Positions 22,197 through 24,095 of a stretch of 24,095 bases of DNA are shown piece after piece; position 1 is the stretch's first letter, and every line of letters starts with the position of its first letter. The stretch spans positions 1 through 24,095 of the IMG/VR virus record IMGVR_UViG_3300031672_000013; one strand, 5' to 3'. This stretch comes from a virus. Under the pieces are notes generated by a model. That model saw only the letters and a list, made by a program, of their open reading frames with translations. It was not told where the DNA came from and did not search any database. A program made the position numbers and the translations under genes.

Positions 22197-23448
22197 TTTC
22201 GGCAGCCTGCCCTTCGACGAGCAAACCGCGTTCTTCCGCCGCAAGCTCAATCTCCCCACTCGCGCCTGGACGGACATCTACGGCGCCGAACACGACCGGG
22301 CCTTTGTTGTCGCCGGCGCGGCCAAGATGGATTTATTGCAAGACTTTCGAGGCGCCGTCGACAAAGCCATCACCAACGGAGAGACCCTGCGCGACTTCCG
22401 CAAGCGCTTCGACACCATCGTCGCCGATCACGGCTGGACCTACAATGGCGGTCGCAACTGGCGATCTCGTGTGATTTACGAGACCAACCTGCGCACCAGC
22501 TACATGGCGGGGCGTCACACACAGATGCAGGCGATCAAGCATCGCCGTCCATACTGGCGCTATGTCCATCAGGACGGCGAGCTGCATCCGCGCCCTTGGC
22601 ATCAAGCCTGGAACGGCATCGTCCTGCACGCCGACGATCCCTGGTGGGACGGCCATTTCCCACCCGGCGGCTGGTACTGTAAATGCACGGTCGACACCCT
22701 GTCGCAAAGCGATCTGGATGACATGGGCAAAACGGGCCCGGATACCGCGCCAGACAGTGATCCGCAGACCGTCACCATCGGCAAAAACGGGCCGTCTCCA
22801 CGCACCGTAACGACGCTAAAAGGGATCGATCCGGGTTTCGGCCATGTCCAGGGCAAGACCAGCTTGGGTGCAGCCACCGAACGATTGGTCAGGAAGAGCG
22901 CAGTCCTTGCACCCAAGGTTTCAGCTGCCGCGATAGGGACTGCCCTGTCAAAACCACGCATCCTTAAATCCTTCACGTCGCAGTTCTCGTCGTGGGCGCA
23001 GAGGGTTGGGAAAGGGAAATCGAAGAACAATTATTTTGCCGCCGGCGTGATATCTGAGCCCCTGATCGACAAGCTCAAACTACATCACCAAAAAGTGACA
23101 GCGGCGCCCATCCTCATCCGCGATGTCGATGCAAAGCAGTTGCTAGACGACGCTGAAACGCTTCCGAAGCGTCTGACCCAGGCTGAATTGCTGAACTTGC
23201 CGACGATGATCGCCAAGCCGGCCGCTGTGCTGTTGGAGCCAGGGCCTCCAGCGAAACTTTTTTACATCTTCAATCAAGCACACGGATCGACTGGGAAGAT
23301 CGTCGTCACCGTGAACGTCACACACAAGCTCGCTGGTGGCGATAAAACGACGTTTAATGCCGTCCAGAAGGCCTCTTTAATCGATACCAGCGACCTGCAA
23401 AAGGACATCGCCGCCGGCAAGATGATCCTGCTCGAAGGCAAACTGTGA
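22177..23448 (+). CDS. MuF head morphogenesis protein with C-terminal nuclease-toxin-like domain
   Basis: A 423-residue protein from the ATG at 22177 (MAKPKADFGSLPFDEQTAFF). Residues 90-175 are the MuF core: NWRSRVIYETNLRTSYMAGR, YWRYVHQDGELHPRPWHQAW, and FPPGGWYCKCTV. This minor head protein lies inside the capsid near the portal. From about residue 280 on lies a separate domain (KLKLHHQKVTAAPILIRDVD, LPTMIAKPAAVLLEPGPPAK, LFYIFNQ, KIVVTVNV). It resembles the phage-linked BECR-fold RNase domains found fused to MuF. That match is a visual impression. It overlaps the portal end by 20 bases. Confidence 0.87.
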   Translation: MAKPKADFGSLPFDEQTAFFRRKLNLPTRAWTDIYGAEHDRAFVVAGAAKMDLLQDFRGAVDKAITNGETLRDFRKRFDTIVADHGWTYNGGRNWRSRVIYETNLRTSYMAGRHTQMQAIKHRRPYWRYVHQDGELHPRPWHQAWNGIVLHADDPWWDGHFPPGGWYCKCTVDTLSQSDLDDMGKTGPDTAPDSDPQTVTIGKNGPSPRTVTTLKGIDPGFGHVQGKTSLGAATERLVRKSAVLAPKVSAAAIGTALSKPRILKSFTSQFSSWAQRVGKGKSKNNYFAAGVISEPLIDKLKLHHQKVTAAPILIRDVDAKQLLDDAETLPKRLTQAELLNLPTMIAKPAAVLLEPGPPAKLFYIFNQAHGSTGKIVVTVNVTHKLAGGDKTTFNAVQKASLIDTSDLQKDIAAGKMILLEGKL

Positions 23449-23458
23449 TCGCCGTATC

Positions 23459-23914
23459 ATGACCACGTTGTATGCCGTCATCGACGACAAATTAGTCTTG
23501 GATGACTTTCGCCATCTCGTCGAACTCGTCGAATCCCCAAAGGACTTCTACCGAGAGGCCGGCGAAGCACTGTTGATCAGCACCCGAGAGCGCATCCAAC
23601 GCGGCGTCACGCCGACCGGAGAAAAGTTCACTCCGCTCGAGCCCAGCTATGCTGCTAGAAAGTTAAAGAAGGTAGGCAACCGCCCGATCCTCGAATACGA
23701 TCTTCACATGGCCGGCGACAGGTTCGATTACTCCGTCGACGATGAGGGTCTACTCATCGAATCCAAGACCCCGTACGCTCGCGCGCAACAGTTCGGGTTC
23801 CCTGACCTCAACATTCCAGCTCGACCTTGGCTGGGTCTTTCGGACGACGATTTAAAGCACCTGAAATCCATCCTCAGCGAACACCTTCTTGACGCAGTTC
23901 GCCACAGATTCTGA
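23459..23914 (+). CDS. Virion morphogenesis protein (Mu gpG-like)
   Basis: A 151-residue protein of the Mu gpG (phage tail completion/virion morphogenesis) family. Its pattern is an N-terminal helix, FYREAGEALLISTRERIQRG, TPTGEKFTPLEPSYAARKLK, ILEYDLHMAGDRFDYSVDDE and a C-terminal NIPARPWLGLSDDDLKHLKS. The PARPWLG motif is characteristic. It has a role in head-tail joining or tail completion. In Mu, gene I follows next; here the plus-strand gene run stops and gpI is on the other strand 19 kb away. Confidence 0.9.
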   Translation: MTTLYAVIDDKLVLDDFRHLVELVESPKDFYREAGEALLISTRERIQRGVTPTGEKFTPLEPSYAARKLKKVGNRPILEYDLHMAGDRFDYSVDDEGLLIESKTPYARAQQFGFPDLNIPARPWLGLSDDDLKHLKSILSEHLLDAVRHRF

Positions 23915-23957
23915 CCCTATTATTCTCCTGCAATGACCATTCTTCTAAATAAATAGG

Positions 23958-23975
23958 TGCGTCAAACCAAACGTC
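23958..23975 (+). repeat. Direct repeat copy 1, candidate transposase end-binding site
   Basis: Reads TGCGTCAAACCAAACGTC. It matches the copy at 24048-24065 in 16 of 18 bases, both differences being A/T swaps in symmetric places. Mu-type ends carry several similar 22-bp sites for the transposase, which this spacing would fit. Confidence 0.55.
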
Positions 23976-24047
23976 ACTCCTTTTTATATTATCTTCGCAA
24001 CCCTTTCTTTTCACATCACTTCCCGTTTTGTTTCCTTTCTTCCCGCC

Positions 24048-24065
24048 TGCGTCATACCATACGTC
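24048..24065 (+). repeat. Direct repeat copy 2, candidate transposase end-binding site
   Basis: Reads TGCGTCATACCATACGTC, followed by TCAC where copy 1 has AC. It lies 90 bases after copy 1, near the window edge. More copies may lie beyond. Confidence 0.55.
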
Positions 24066-24095
24066 TCACTGCACGTTCAGGAGGGACGCTCGCAC

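Larger units (their letters stand above)
23915..24095. other. Gene-free pyrimidine-rich segment at the end of the right arm
   Basis: After the gpG stop there is no credible gene in the last 181 bases. The plus strand is rich in T and C and more AT-rich than the phage genes. It holds two copies of an 18-base repeat 90 bases apart. I infer it is a phage end with transposase-binding sites or a control region. No terminator hairpin is clear, and no host gene is recognisable before the window ends. Confidence 0.55.

Noticed and set aside
1-24095. tRNA or rRNA genes, CRISPR arrays, insertion sequences
   Set aside because: None was seen on reading either strand; the only transposase is the phage's own.

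Overview
The window is about 24 kb of a Mu-like transposable phage or prophage with a high-GC genome, as expected in a proteobacterial host (gamma or beta class). The host cannot be named because no host gene is visible. Recognisable parts are a DDE transposase (MuA type) with its AAA+ partner (MuB type), Gam, GemA, a Mor-family activator, a Ner-like protein, a CI-type repressor and a nearly complete Mu-type head gene set. The tail begins with a sheath gene cut by the left edge.

Minus strand, read from about 14.5 kb down to 1: Ner-like regulator, two conserved proteins, transposase A (12679-10781) and ATPase B. These are followed by a tightly coupled run of small regulatory, zinc-binding and unknown proteins, including a 31-residue membrane peptide, then an HNH nuclease, Gam, a cysteine-rich protein, GemA and Mor. 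After a hairpin-containing gap the same strand carries late genes: protease/scaffold (gpI), decoration protein, major capsid (gpT), gp35-, gp36- and gp37-like proteins, and the tail sheath start.

Plus strand, from 14.5 kb to the end: repressor, two accessory genes of unknown function, a lysis cassette (transglycosylase, two small membrane proteins, Rz with nested Rz1), a DUF2730 protein, a small winged-helix-like protein, small and large terminase, portal, MuF with a C-terminal extension, and gpG. The last 181 bases have no gene, are pyrimidine-rich and carry an 18-base imperfect direct repeat that could be a transposase-binding end site.

The main oddity is the layout. In Mu, the block from lysis to gpG lies between Mor and gpI on one strand. 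Here it sits beyond the repressor on the opposite strand, so head genes are split between two divergent arms. Both late arms begin just downstream of the same composite element: CTAA, a GC-rich hairpin, then TTTCCACGGTCTT. I infer that this is a shared late control site, probably answering to the Mor-family activator, which would keep the separated head genes in step. Most early genes are joined by ATGA or GTGA overlaps, which fixes many start codons.
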